Of a stretch of DNA of 64,000 bases, positions 53,065-62,028 are shown piece by piece (the first letter of the stretch is position 1; every line of letters starts with the position of its first letter). The position numbers were made by a program, and so were the translations under genes. Location: positions 4,404,501-4,468,500 of the forward strand of contig CP119314.1 of the NCBI GenBank assembly GCA_029202385.1, in the 5' to 3' direction. The notes beneath the pieces were generated by a model that was given only the letters and a program-made list of their open reading frames with translations, did no database searches and was not told the DNA's origin. This DNA is from Candidatus Sphingomonas phytovorans (GTDB taxonomy: Bacteria > Pseudomonadota > Alphaproteobacteria > Sphingomonadales > Sphingomonadaceae).

Positions 53065-53651
53065 GCGGCCCCCAGCATGATCGGTTGTGCGCCCGGCACG
53101 TCGATCGGCAGATGAGTCCCGACCAGCGCGATCCCGCCGCCAGCACGGTGCGCGGCGATCAGGATTTCCAGAACGCCCACGCTCGCATCGTCAAGCCCGT
53201 TGGCGGGTTCGTCGAGCAGCCATAGCGGCGCCCGGCTCGCTACCACCCGCGCCAGCGCCGCGCGGCGACGCTGGCCCGTCGAGAGAAGCCGCAACGGCAC
53301 CTCGGCCAGCGCCGCAAGGTTCGTCGCTTCGAGCGCGGCGGCGACGCGAGAGTCGGGATCGGTGTCGTGATCATCGAGCGCGGCCCAGAACCGCAATGCG
53401 CTGCCCAGCCGCCGTTCAGCATCGAACGCGGCGGCCTCGGCCATCAGCGCTCGCGCCGCCGGTCCCTCGACCGCGCCCTTCGCCGGCCGGAGCAGTCCGG
53501 CCGCCACTCGTATCAGGCTTGATTTGCCGACCCCGTTCGGCCCGGTGACCAGGGCAGCGCCGCCGGCCGGGACGGCGAAGGACAATCCTTCGAACAATAC
53601 CCGCCCGCCCCGCGCGCAGGTCACGTCGCGGAACGCCAGCGCGTCCGTCAC
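53061..53651 (-). CDS. ccmA: Haem exporter ATP-binding subunit CcmA
   Basis: The 196-aa ABC ATPase has Walker A TGPNGVGKSSLI, signature LLSTGQRRRAALARV with the CcmA-typical STGQ in place of SGGQ, and Walker B LWLLDEPANGLD. Length is normal for CcmA (short among ABC ATPases). It drives holo-CcmE release in cytochrome c biogenesis. Its start overlaps the zincin gene stop by four bases, so the three minus-strand genes form one operon. Confidence 0.94.
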   Translation of the reverse strand: MTDALAFRDVTCARGGRVLFEGLSFAVPAGGAALVTGPNGVGKSSLIRVAAGLLRPAKGAVEGPAARALMAEAAAFDAERRLGSALRFWAALDDHDTDPDSRVAAALEATNLAALAEVPLRLLSTGQRRRAALARVVASRAPLWLLDEPANGLDDASVGVLEILIAAHRAGGGIALVGTHLPIDVPGAQPIMLGAA

Positions 53652-54061
53652 GCGTCTCCCACCATGTCCTCCAGCGCATGCATATCGGCGTCAGACAGGC
53701 CGAAATGATGACCGACTTCATGGATCATCACATGCGCGACCAGCTCGTCCAGCGCGATCCCGGTCTCGATCCATTCCTCCAGGATCGCGCGGCGATAGAG
53801 ATGGATTCGGTCGGGCAGGGCGCCCGATTCCATCGAGGATTTCTCGCCGACCGGCCGCCCGTGATAGAGCCCGCTCAGGTCGAGCGGGTGCTCGATGCCG
53901 AGGGCCGCGAGCGTCTCCTCGTCGGCTAACTCCTCGACGATCAGCACGACATCGCCGAGATGCGCGCGGAATTCGGCCGGCAGCGCGTTGAGCGTCTTCA
54001 GCGCGATCGCGCGGATCGCATCGGCATCGGGCGCGGTGCGCGGTTGAACGGGGATCGCCAT
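53648..54061 (-). CDS. Zincin-like metallopeptidase family protein
   Basis: The 137-aa protein carries the HExxH zinc motif in [18 protein letters not shown], with a following Asp as third-ligand candidate. An upstream family motif [10 protein letters not shown] precedes an [16 protein letters not shown] segment. This is the minimal-zincin (MMP-like, DUF1025/COG3824) family of small cytoplasmic putative peptidases with no known substrate. It is the first gene of the run with ccmA and ccmB. Confidence 0.88.
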   Translation of the reverse strand: MAIPVQPRTAPDADAIRAIALKTLNALPAEFRAHLGDVVLIVEELADEETLAALGIEHPLDLSGLYHGRPVGEKSSMESGALPDRIHLYRRAILEEWIETGIALDELVAHVMIHEVGHHFGLSDADMHALEDMVGDA

Positions 54062-54109
54062 CGGCTATGCCATAGGGCGAAGGCGCATCGAGCGCTACAG
54101 GAGGCACTG

Positions 54110-54403
54110 ATGGCGATCGAACAGTTGACCGAGGGAGAACGGACCGAAGCGCTGGACGCGCTCGATGAATGGGATTTCGACGAGGCGCGCGACGCGATCA
54201 CCCGAACCTTCACCTTCGCCGATTTCAGCGAGGCCTTCGCCTTCATGACCCGCGTCGCGCTGCTCGCGGAGAAGGCCGATCATCATCCCGAATGGTCGAA
54301 CGTGTGGAACCGGGTGGAGATATTGCTGACCACCCATGATGCGGGCGGCCTCTCGCAACGCGATGTCGACATGGCCGAGGCGATCGACCTGCTGGTGGAC
54401 TGA
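54110..54403 (+). CDS. phhB: 4a-hydroxytetrahydrobiopterin dehydratase
   Basis: The 97-aa protein starts at 54110 after CAGGAGGCACTG. The catalytic histidine-rich motif [18 protein letters not shown] and the [13 protein letters not shown] helix are diagnostic of PCD/DCoH. It dehydrates pterin-4a-carbinolamine to recycle the cofactor of aromatic amino-acid hydroxylases, though no phenylalanine hydroxylase gene is in the window. It is divergent from the zincin gene. Confidence 0.94.
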   Translation: MAIEQLTEGERTEALDALDEWDFDEARDAITRTFTFADFSEAFAFMTRVALLAEKADHHPEWSNVWNRVEILLTTHDAGGLSQRDVDMAEAIDLLVD

Positions 54404-54436
54404 TTTTCCAGGCATCTCCTTTGAAGGGGCGGCGAT

Positions 54437-55240
54437 TCACTTCGCCGCCGTAACCCCTCGTCGCATCATCTTGCGAAGCTGGCCCGGCATCCACCGGGCG
54501 GCGAAGGCCATGCGGTGCGCGGTCTTGCCGACATAGCTGTGCACCTTGTCGCCATGCACCGCATCCCAGGCGGCCTGGGCGACGGCTTCCACCGGCGTCA
54601 GTTCGAGGCCAGCGGCCGTCACCGTTTCGCGAATCGACTGGTTCGATCCGCCTCTCGGGCTGTTCAGCAGGGGCGTCTCGATGAAGCTCGGCACGATGTC
54701 GCGCACCTTGATCCCGGCACCATGCCATTCCCCGTCGAGTCCTTCGGTCATTGCCCGAACGCCGAACTTGCTCATCGAATAGGGTACCAGCCCCGCGGCC
54801 CCGTAGATCGCCGATGCCGAAGCGGTGTTGAGCAGGCACGAACCCGGCGCCCGCGCGAGATAGACATAGCCGATCCGCGCACCGTTCAGCACGCCCATCA
54901 GGTTGATCGACACCGTCCGGTCGATATCCTCGAAGCTCATCTCGGCGAGAGGCCCGCCGGTGCCGATCCCGGCATTGTTGAACAGCACGTCGAGCGCTCC
55001 GCCGGCGGGCGCGGTGAAGGCGTCGAGGTTCGCCGTCCAGGCCTCGCGGTCGCGCACGTCCATCACATAGGTTTCGACCATGCCCGTCGGCAGCATCGCC
55101 GCGGTCTCGGCAAGGCCCTTCGCGTTGACGTCGGCCAGCCCGATGCGCCAGCCGCGGCTTGCGAACAGCTTCGCCGTCGCCTGGCCGATACCCGATCCTC
55201 CACCGGTGATGAAGATCGATTTCCCTGCCGCCTCTGCCAT
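54437..55240 (-). CDS. SDR family NAD(P)-dependent oxidoreductase
   Basis: The 267-aa classical short-chain dehydrogenase has cofactor motif FITGGGSGIGQATAKLF, structural NNAGIG, catalytic Ser in TASASAIYGAAG and the Y-x3-K pair in YSMSKFGVRAMTEGL. An Asp after the second strand (GLADVNAKG) favours NAD+ over NADP+. The substrate cannot be assigned. The extra C-terminal basic stretch RWMPGQLRKMMRRGV is unusual for a soluble SDR. Confidence 0.9.
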   Translation of the reverse strand: MAEAAGKSIFITGGGSGIGQATAKLFASRGWRIGLADVNAKGLAETAAMLPTGMVETYVMDVRDREAWTANLDAFTAPAGGALDVLFNNAGIGTGGPLAEMSFEDIDRTVSINLMGVLNGARIGYVYLARAPGSCLLNTASASAIYGAAGLVPYSMSKFGVRAMTEGLDGEWHGAGIKVRDIVPSFIETPLLNSPRGGSNQSIRETVTAAGLELTPVEAVAQAAWDAVHGDKVHSYVGKTAHRMAFAARWMPGQLRKMMRRGVTAAK

Positions 55241-55309
55241 GCTGCCTCCACTTCACCATCATTCGTCGCTGTTTGACGTTCGCGTCATCCTCCCGCACAA
55301 ACTGCGCCG

Positions 55310-56089
55310 ATGCCAGCACAATCGCCCGGCCCCTCGATCGCCTTCGATGGCGTCGCCAAGCGCTATCCGGGCGGCGCGGTCGCGGTCGACGGCGTATCGC
55401 TCGAGATTGCGGGGGGCAGCTTCGTCGCGCTGGTCGGGGCATCCGGGTCGGGCAAGTCGACCCTGCTCAAGATGGTCAACCGGCTGATCGAACCGACCGC
55501 CGGGCGAATCGCGATCGGCGGGGAGGAAGTGACGAACGCCGGGCCGCACGCGCTGCGCCGCCGGATCGGCTATGTCTTCCAGAATATCGGCCTGTTTCCG
55601 CATATGAGCGTTGCAGAGAATATCGGCATTGGCCTGCGTCTCGCCGGGGAGCGCGACCGGGCCGGGCGAATCGCTGACCTGCTCGACCTGGTCGATCTGC
55701 CGCGCGATTTCGGAAACCGCATGCCCGACGCGCTGTCGGGCGGCCAGCGCCAGCGTGTCGGCGTCGCCCGGGCGCTCGCCACCGCGCCGGGACTGATGCT
55801 GATGGACGAGCCTTTCGGTGCGCTCGATCCGGTGACGCGGGATCAACTCGGCGTCGCGATCCGCGCGCTGCACGACCGGCTCGGCCTCACCACGATCATG
55901 GTGACTCACGACATGGCGGAGGCGCTGCTGCTCGCCGACCGGGTGCTGGTGATGGCGGCGGGGCGGATCGTTGCCGATGCGACGCCAAGGGCGTTGCTGG
56001 CGGGCGAGGGCGGGACGGAGGCCGACGCGCTCGTCGCCGTGCCACGCGAGCAGGCCCGGCGGCTGCACGCCCTGGAGCAGGGGGCATGA
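55310..56089 (+). CDS. Osmoprotectant-type ABC importer, ATP-binding subunit
   Basis: The 259-aa ABC ATPase has Walker A VGASGSGKSTLLKMVNRLIE, signature LSGGQRQRVGVARAL and Walker B LMLMDEPFGALDPVTR, the QAT/Opu subfamily wording. The C-terminal CBS pair that senses ionic strength in OpuA/OpuCA is absent (typical length 320-400 aa). It presumably powers uptake of betaine or choline-like compounds with the next gene, whose start overlaps its stop as ATGA. Confidence 0.9.
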   Translation: MPAQSPGPSIAFDGVAKRYPGGAVAVDGVSLEIAGGSFVALVGASGSGKSTLLKMVNRLIEPTAGRIAIGGEEVTNAGPHALRRRIGYVFQNIGLFPHMSVAENIGIGLRLAGERDRAGRIADLLDLVDLPRDFGNRMPDALSGGQRQRVGVARALATAPGLMLMDEPFGALDPVTRDQLGVAIRALHDRLGLTTIMVTHDMAEALLLADRVLVMAAGRIVADATPRALLAGEGGTEADALVAVPREQARRLHALEQGA

Positions 56090-57618
56090 GCCCGTTCCTC
56101 GAAGCGCTCACCCGCGTGCCGGATCTTCTGGCCGCCCATCTGCTGCTCGCCGCCTCGGCGCTGGCGCTGGGGCTCGTTATCAGCCTGCCATTGGCGATCT
56201 GGTCGGCGCGACGGCCCACCGTGGCGAAGATCGCGCTCGGTTTCGCCAGCCTGATCCAGACCATCCCGTCGCTTGCGCTGCTGGCGCTCTTTTATCCGCT
56301 GCTGCTGTCGCTCTCGACCCTTGTCGGCGGCGGCATCCCGGCGCTTGGTTTCCTGCCCTCCCTGCTCGCGCTGACGCTCTATGCGCTGCTGCCGATCCTC
56401 AGGAACGGTGTCACCGGTCTTGCCGGTATCGATCCGGCGGTGATCGAGGCGGCTGACGGCGTGGGCATGACGGCGTGGCAGAAGCTCCGCCTGGTCGAGG
56501 CGCCGCTGGTCGCGCCGGTGCTGATGGCCGGCATCCGTACCGCGGCGGTCTGGACGATCGGCGCGGCGACGCTTTCCACCACCGTCGGCCAGCCGAGCCT
56601 TGGCGACATGATCTTCGCCGGGCTGCAGACCCAGAACTGGGCGCTGGTCCTGGCGGGCTGCCTGACGGCGGCGGCGCTTGCGCTTGCGGTCGATGCGCTG
56701 CTCGGGGCGATCGAACATGGCATTGCCGCGCGGCGGCCGTTGCGGGTGTGGATCGCGGCTGCCGTGCTGGCGGTGAGCGTCCTGGCCGCGCTCGCGCCCC
56801 TATGGCCGCGCGGCGGGCAGACGGTCGTGGTCGGCGCCAAGGGCTTCTCGGAACAATATATCCTGGCCCGGGTGATCGGCCACCGGCTGGAAAAGGCGGG
56901 CTACCGCGTGGAGTATCGCGAGGGGCTTGGCTCGGTCGTCGCCTTCTCGGCCGTCGCGGGCGGCGATATCGATGTCTATGTCGATTATTCAGGGACGGTC
57001 TGGACCAACGGCATGAAGCGCACCGATGTGCCGCCGCGCGCCGCGATCGTGAAGGGCGTGGCCGACTGGGCGGAACGTCACCATGGCGTCCGGCTGCTTG
57101 GCACCCTGGGTTTCGAGAACAGCTATGCCTTCGCGATGCGCGGCGACGATGCCGCCCGGCGCGGCATCCGCAGTATCACCGATCTCGCGCCTATCGCGCC
57201 GCAGCTTCGCCTTGCCACCGACATCGAATTCCTCGAACGTCCAGAATGGGCGGCGGTGAAGCGCGCTTACGGCCTGCGCTTCAGGGAGGCGCATCCCTAT
57301 CAGCCGACCTTCATGTTCCGCGCGCTCACCGACGGCACGGCGGACGTCATCCCTGCCTTCTCGTCTGACGGCCGGATCGCGGCTGACAGGCTGACCGTGC
57401 TGACCGATCCGAAGGGAGCGATCCCGGGCTATGATGCAATCCTGCTCGTCTCGCCGAAACGCGCTCGGGACCGCGCCTTTGTCGATGCGGTCACCCCGTT
57501 GATCAGCCATATCCCCGTCGAGGCGATGCGCGAGGCAAATTACATGGTCGACCGGGACCGCGACAAGGCATCGCCCGACGCCGCGGCGCGCTGGCTGGAG
57601 AAGAAGGTCGGCCTGTAG
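56086..57618 (+). CDS. Fused permease and substrate-binding protein of osmoprotectant ABC importer
   Basis: The 510-aa protein joins a five- to six-helix ABC permease domain (about 1-240, with the EAA loop AVIEAADGVGMTAWQKLRLV) to a periplasmic OpuC/ProX-like binding domain (about 245-510, starting VVVGAKGFSEQYILARVIGH and including DVYVDYSGTVWTN). Such fusions occur in OpuB/EgtU-type importers, so glycine betaine, choline, ergothioneine or related quaternary amines are candidate ligands. It is complete and coupled to the ATPase gene. Confidence 0.9.
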   Translation: MSPFLEALTRVPDLLAAHLLLAASALALGLVISLPLAIWSARRPTVAKIALGFASLIQTIPSLALLALFYPLLLSLSTLVGGGIPALGFLPSLLALTLYALLPILRNGVTGLAGIDPAVIEAADGVGMTAWQKLRLVEAPLVAPVLMAGIRTAAVWTIGAATLSTTVGQPSLGDMIFAGLQTQNWALVLAGCLTAAALALAVDALLGAIEHGIAARRPLRVWIAAAVLAVSVLAALAPLWPRGGQTVVVGAKGFSEQYILARVIGHRLEKAGYRVEYREGLGSVVAFSAVAGGDIDVYVDYSGTVWTNGMKRTDVPPRAAIVKGVADWAERHHGVRLLGTLGFENSYAFAMRGDDAARRGIRSITDLAPIAPQLRLATDIEFLERPEWAAVKRAYGLRFREAHPYQPTFMFRALTDGTADVIPAFSSDGRIAADRLTVLTDPKGAIPGYDAILLVSPKRARDRAFVDAVTPLISHIPVEAMREANYMVDRDRDKASPDAAARWLEKKVGL

Positions 57619-57623
57619 TGCCA

Positions 57624-57721
57624 CCCGTCATGCCGGACCTGTTCCGGCATCCACCGTGCCGCGAAAGCCCCGGCGTTTTGGTTTGCGGCGGGGTAGACCC
57701 CGGAACAAGTCCGGGGTGACG
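57624..57721. repeat. Inverted pair of short palindromic repeats
   Basis: Two hairpins, ATGCCGGA..TCCGGCAT (57630-57650) and ACCCCGGA..TCCGGGGT (57697-57717), are embedded in similar units that point toward each other (both begin GTCA and contain TTCCGG when read inward). The element fills the space between convergent genes and probably terminates both. Confidence 0.75.
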
Positions 57722-58459
57722 TTATCCGTGGGTCGCCGTCACGAAATAATCCAGCGTCATATCGTCGGAAATCACGAAGCCCTTCGCCACTGAAAAGCTG
57801 AGCCCGCGCGTATCGACCACCGTCAACCCGGCTGCCTCGATCAGCGCGATCAGTTCCTCGGGCGTGAGGAACTTGTCCCAGTCATGCGTGCCCCTGGGAA
57901 TCTGTCCGGTACCCTCGCCGATGGTGATCATGGCCAGCCGGGACAGCGCCGTGCGGTTCGGCGTGGACAGGACCATCAGCCCGCCATCGGCCAGCGCGCC
58001 GGCCAGGCCCGCGACGAACGCCGCCGGATCGGTGACATGCTCGATCACCTCCAGGCTGGTCACCAGGTCGAAGCGTGCCGCGCCCAGTCCTTCGATCCCG
58101 CCGGTACGATAGTCGATCGTCAGCCCGGATTGTCGGGCATGGGCATGGGCCGCCGCGATATTCTCCGCCGCCGCGTCGATTCCGGTCACCGTCGCGCCCA
58201 GCCGGGCGAGCGGCTCGCACAACAGCCCCGCACCGCAGCCGACATCGAGCGCCGTCTTCCCCGCCAGCGGCGTGAAGCTGGCTCCATCCAGTCCCCAATG
58301 CGCGTCGATCCGCTCGCGCAGATAGCCGAGTCGCACTGGGTTCAGGCGGTGGAGCATCGCCGACGATCCCTTCGGGTCCCACCACTCGGCGGCCATCGCG
58401 CCGAAATGCGCTGCCTCTTCGGGATCGATCGTCGTTACGGGGTCGCTTGCCATCACCAT
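57722..58459 (-). CDS. ubiG: Ubiquinone biosynthesis O-methyltransferase
   Basis: The 245-aa methyltransferase starts MVMASDPVTTID (ATG at 58453 is an alternative). Family motifs are AAEWWDPKGSSAMLHRLNPV at the N-terminus, motif I LDVGCGAGLLCEPLARLG, post-I GIDAAAENI, and the UbiG end GTHDWDKFLTPEEL then YFVTATHG. It carries out both O-methylations in ubiquinone synthesis at the membrane surface. It is divergent from lysC with about 50 bases between starts. Confidence 0.95.
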   Translation of the reverse strand: MVMASDPVTTIDPEEAAHFGAMAAEWWDPKGSSAMLHRLNPVRLGYLRERIDAHWGLDGASFTPLAGKTALDVGCGAGLLCEPLARLGATVTGIDAAAENIAAAHAHARQSGLTIDYRTGGIEGLGAARFDLVTSLEVIEHVTDPAAFVAGLAGALADGGLMVLSTPNRTALSRLAMITIGEGTGQIPRGTHDWDKFLTPEELIALIEAAGLTVVDTRGLSFSVAKGFVISDDMTLDYFVTATHG

Positions 58460-58510
58460 ATCTGCTTCCTATCAGGGCGCCCCGCTCACCCCAAGGATTT
58501 CTGCATCTCC

Positions 58511-59770
58511 ATGGCTCGTATCGTGATGAAGTTCGGCGGCACCTCCATGGCGGGGATCGAGCGGATCCGGAGTGTCGCCGCGCGTGTCAAACGCGAGGTG
58601 GAGGCCGGCAACCAGGTCGCGGTCGTCGTGTCGGCGATGGCGGGCGAGACCGACCGGCTGGTCAATTTCTGCCGCGAGGCCTCGTCGCTCTACGATCCGC
58701 ACGAATATGACGTGGTGGTGTCCGCCGGCGAGCAGATCACCAGCGGCCTGCTGGCGATCGCGCTCCAGGCGATCGGCGTGCCTGCGCGGAGCTGGCTCGG
58801 GTGGCAGCTGCCGATCCGCACGTCGGACGGTCATGGCTCGGCGCGCATCGCCGAGATCGACACAGCCACGCTCAATCTGTCGCTCGACAAGGGTGAGGTC
58901 GCGGTGATCCCCGGCTTCCAGGGCGTCGCGACCGGCGAGCGCGTGACGACGCTCGGGCGCGGCGGCTCGGATACCTCTGCGGTGGCGATGGCGGCGGCGA
59001 TGAAGGCCGATCGCTGCGACATCTACACTGATGTCGACGGCGTCTATACGACCGACCCGCGCATCGTGCCGCGCGCGCGCAAGCTGAAGCGGGTCACCTA
59101 CGAAGAAATGCTGGAGCTCGCCAGCGTCGGGGCCAAGGTGCTCCAGACGCGCTCGGTCGGGCTTGCGATGAAGGAACAGGTCCGCGTCCAGGTGCTGTCG
59201 TCGTTCACCGGCGACGACGCGCCGATGGCGGATACATTGCCCGGTACGATGATCGTGGGCGAAGAGGAGATCGACGATATGGAACGCCAGCTCATCACGG
59301 GCATCGCCCATGACAAGAACGAGGCGAAGATCACGCTGACCGCGGTGCCCGACCGTCCCGGCGCGGTCGCCTCGATCTTCACCCCGCTGGCCGATGCCAA
59401 TATCAATGTCGACATGATCGTGCAGAACGTCGCCCATGCGACCGGATCGACCGATGTGACCTTCACCGTGCCCGGCGCCGATCTGGCCCGGTCGCTCGAG
59501 GTGCTTGGCAACGCGCAGGGCGATATCGGCTATACCGGCCTTCTCCACGATACTCGCGTCGCCAAGATCTCGGTGGTCGGCGTGGGCATGCGCAGCCATG
59601 CCGGCGTCGCGGCGACGATGTTCAAGACTTTGGGCGAGCGCGGCATCAACATCCAGGTCATCACCACTTCGGAGATCAAGGTCTCGGTGCTGATCGAGGA
59701 AGACTATACCGAGCTCGCGGTGCGCGTGCTGCATACCGCTTATGGTCTTGATGCCGAAGACGCGGCCTGA
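58511..59770 (+). CDS. lysC: Aspartate kinase
   Basis: The 419-aa protein starts at 58511 (MARIVMKFGGTSMAG); the longer frame upstream is antisense to ubiG. The kinase domain has VMKFGGTSM, the FQGVATGERVTTLGRGGSDT segment and DVDGVYTTDPR. Two ACT domains fill the C-terminal third (about 270-419), where lysine and threonine feedback would act. It catalyses the first step of Lys/Thr/Met/DAP synthesis, linking functionally to the thrC and dapF genes in the window. Confidence 0.96.
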   Translation: MARIVMKFGGTSMAGIERIRSVAARVKREVEAGNQVAVVVSAMAGETDRLVNFCREASSLYDPHEYDVVVSAGEQITSGLLAIALQAIGVPARSWLGWQLPIRTSDGHGSARIAEIDTATLNLSLDKGEVAVIPGFQGVATGERVTTLGRGGSDTSAVAMAAAMKADRCDIYTDVDGVYTTDPRIVPRARKLKRVTYEEMLELASVGAKVLQTRSVGLAMKEQVRVQVLSSFTGDDAPMADTLPGTMIVGEEEIDDMERQLITGIAHDKNEAKITLTAVPDRPGAVASIFTPLADANINVDMIVQNVAHATGSTDVTFTVPGADLARSLEVLGNAQGDIGYTGLLHDTRVAKISVVGVGMRSHAGVAATMFKTLGERGINIQVITTSEIKVSVLIEEDYTELAVRVLHTAYGLDAEDAA

Positions 59771-59775
59771 TTGTT

Positions 59776-59822
59776 CCCCTCCCGCTTGCGGGAGGAGTTA
59801 GGAGAGGGCCCGTTAAAGGGCC
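59776..59822. repeat. Intergenic palindromic repeat related to the ctaD-ctaB element
   Basis: The stem CCCCTCCCGC..GCGGGAGG and the following GTTAGGAGAGGGCCCGTTAA closely resemble the left half of the element at 45816. It lies six bases after lysC and likely serves as its transcription end; an inner AGAGGGCCCGTTAAAGGGCC hairpin follows. Confidence 0.7.
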
Positions 59823-59903
59823 AATCCCCGACATGGCTGAGAAATACGCAGTGACCATTCCGACCTGATTGCGCATTTGCCGCCGGGAGGGCATGTGCGC
59901 GAC

Positions 59904-60971
59904 ATGACCGATACCCTGGCACATGCCGACACGTCCGCCCCCAGCCCCACTCACTCAGTGGGAGGCGAGAGGCTTCGCCGCCGCATGGCGCGCGGGGCCG
60001 CATTCCTCGGCTCGGAAACAGCCATTCTGTGCGGCGCCATGTCCTGGGTGTCGGAGCGCAATCTCGTTTCCGCCATTTCCAATGCGGGCGGCTTCGGCCT
60101 GATCGCCTGCGGGGCGATGACGCCCGAGCTGCTCGACGCCGAGATCGCCGGCACCAAGGCGCTGACCGACAAGCCGTTCGGCGTGAACCTCATCACCATG
60201 CACCCGATGCTGTTCGACCTGATCGAGGTCTGCAACAAACACGGTGTCAGCCATGTCGTGCTCGCGGGCGGCCTGCCGCCGACGGGGTCGATCGACGCGA
60301 TCAAGGCGAACGGCGCGAAGCTGATCTGCTTCGCCCCCGCCTTGTCGCTCGCCAAGAAGCTGATCCGCTCCGGCGTCGACGCGCTCGTTGTCGAGGGCAT
60401 GGAGGCCGGCGGTCATATCGGCCCGGTCTCGACCAGCGTGCTGGCCCAGGAGATCCTGCCTGAGGTCGCCGATGCAGTGCCGGTGTTCGTCGCCGGCGGC
60501 ATCGGCCGGGGGGAGGCGATCGCAGGCTATCTCGATATGGGCGCGGCGGGCGTCCAGCTCGGGACGCGCTTCGTCTGCGCGACCGAATCGATTGCGCATG
60601 CCAATTTCAAGAAGGCGTTCCTGCGCGCCTCCGCTCGCGATGCGATCGCCAGCGTCCAGATCGATCCGCGCCTGCCGGTCATCCCGGTGCGCGCGCTGAA
60701 GAATGCCGGCGGCGAATTGTTCACCGCGAAGCAGCGCGAGGTCGCGCAGCTTCTCGATGAGGGCAAGGTCGAGATGGGCGAGGCGCAGCTCCAGATCGAG
60801 CATTACTGGGCCGGCGCGTTGCGCCGTGCGGTCATCGACGGCGATGTCGAGCATGGCAGCCTGATGGCCGGCCAGTCGGTCGGCATGGTGACGAAGGAAG
60901 AGCCGGTCGCGGAGATCATCGAGTCGCTGATGGCCGAGGCAGCGCACGCGCTGGAGAAAAGGGCGGCCTGA
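59904..60971 (+). CDS. Nitronate monooxygenase / FabK-like flavoprotein
   Basis: The start at 59904 (MTDTLAHADT) or a few codons on gives a 355-aa FMN TIM-barrel. Motifs are SNAGGFGLIACGAMTPE near the N-terminus, PFGVNLITMHPM, VEGMEAGGHIGP (the flavin-phosphate and catalytic GGH) and VFVAGGIGRGEAIAGYLDMG. The family covers nitronate monooxygenases and enoyl-ACP reductase II (FabK); these cannot be separated confidently by eye. The YdeI-like gene starts one base after its stop. Confidence 0.88.
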   Translation: MTDTLAHADTSAPSPTHSVGGERLRRRMARGAAFLGSETAILCGAMSWVSERNLVSAISNAGGFGLIACGAMTPELLDAEIAGTKALTDKPFGVNLITMHPMLFDLIEVCNKHGVSHVVLAGGLPPTGSIDAIKANGAKLICFAPALSLAKKLIRSGVDALVVEGMEAGGHIGPVSTSVLAQEILPEVADAVPVFVAGGIGRGEAIAGYLDMGAAGVQLGTRFVCATESIAHANFKKAFLRASARDAIASVQIDPRLPVIPVRALKNAGGELFTAKQREVAQLLDEGKVEMGEAQLQIEHYWAGALRRAVIDGDVEHGSLMAGQSVGMVTKEEPVAEIIESLMAEAAHALEKRAA

Positions 60972-60972
60972 C

Positions 60973-61551
60973 GTGGAGGAACGCGCCGGCCTGCCAATCC
61001 TGTCCTTTGCTGATGGCGAGGCATGGGAGGGGTGGCTCGCCGCGCAGCCGCGTGACAGCAAGGGCGTGTGGCTGAAGCTTGCCAAGGCACATGCCGGCGT
61101 CCTGTCGGTATCGAAGGCCGGGGCGATCGACGGCGCGCTGTGCCATGGGTGGATCGACGGCCAGTCGGATCCCTATGACGAGCATTGGTGGCTGATCCGC
61201 TTCACGCCGCGCAAGCCCCGGGGCAAATGGTCGGAGAGGAACCGCGATCGCGCCGTCGAGCTTGGCAAGGCCGGGCGGATCGCGCCGGCGGGCCAGCGGG
61301 AGATCGATGCGGCCAAAGCCGACGGGCGCTGGGACGCGGCCTATGCCCCGCAAAGCAGCATCGCCGTTCCCGACGATCTTGCCGCGGCGCTCGACGCCGA
61401 ACCCGGCGCACGGGCCTTTTTCGACGGCCTTACCGGCGCGAACCGCTATGCGATCCTCTACCGCATCCATGACGCGAAGAAGCCGGAAACCCGCGCCGCG
61501 CGGATCGTGAAGTTCGTCGGCATGTGCGCCCGCGGCGAGACGGTGCACTGA
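60973..61551 (+). CDS. YdeI/OmpD-associated family protein
   Basis: The 192-aa protein starts at a GTG (60973) one base after the upstream stop. It shows the family pattern: SKGVWLKLAKAHAG early, the highly conserved DGALCHGWIDGQ, FTPRKPRGKWSERN in the middle, and a C-terminal NRYAILYRIHDAKKPETRAA segment. Members are small cytoplasmic proteins sometimes called bacteriocin-protection proteins; the biochemical role is not known. Confidence 0.87.
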   Translation: MEERAGLPILSFADGEAWEGWLAAQPRDSKGVWLKLAKAHAGVLSVSKAGAIDGALCHGWIDGQSDPYDEHWWLIRFTPRKPRGKWSERNRDRAVELGKAGRIAPAGQREIDAAKADGRWDAAYAPQSSIAVPDDLAAALDAEPGARAFFDGLTGANRYAILYRIHDAKKPETRAARIVKFVGMCARGETVH

Positions 61552-61563
61552 AACCGGCGCGTG

Positions 61564-61968
61564 CTATTCCTTGATCGGCGACCCGATCGACCAGAGATGC
61601 CCGAACGGATCGGTGAGCTGGCCGTAACGGTCGCCCCAGAACTGGTTGTCGACCGGCATGGTGATCGTGGCGCCCGCCGCGGCCGCGCGTTCGGCCCAGG
61701 CATCGGCATCGTCGACCTGCAAATGAAGCCCGACGCCCTTGGGCTCGGGCTCGTCATAGCCGCGCCATTCGGGAAATTCGTCTGACAGCATCAGCCAGCC
61801 GCCGTTGATTTTCAGGCCGGCCTGCATCAGCCGCTGGCCGTCCTCGGCGAGATTCTTCTCGGTCACCTCGGCGCCGAAGGCGCGGGTGTAGAAATCGAGC
61901 GCTTCCTGCCCGCGCTTGCCGCGGATCGTGAGGAACGCGGTGATGCCGTTGGTGGGCCGCTCGACCAT
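61564..61968 (-). CDS. VOC superfamily protein (PhnB/glyoxalase-like)
   Basis: The 134-aa protein starts at 61968 (MVERPTNGITAFLTIRGKRG). It has the two beta-alpha-beta-beta-beta units of the vicinal oxygen chelate fold, with ALDFYTRAFGAEVTEK in the first and HLQVDDADAWAERAAAAGA plus FWGDRYGQLTDPFGHLWSIG in the second. The last motif is typical of PhnB-type glyoxalase/dioxygenase relatives. The substrate is unknown. It is convergent with the YdeI-like gene. Confidence 0.9.
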   Translation of the reverse strand: MVERPTNGITAFLTIRGKRGQEALDFYTRAFGAEVTEKNLAEDGQRLMQAGLKINGGWLMLSDEFPEWRGYDEPEPKGVGLHLQVDDADAWAERAAAAGATITMPVDNQFWGDRYGQLTDPFGHLWSIGSPIKE

Positions 61969-62028
61969 CGATGCTCTCCTGAAGGGATGATTCGGTACCC
62001 CAAGCTTAGCCCGGCGCAACGGCCTTCG

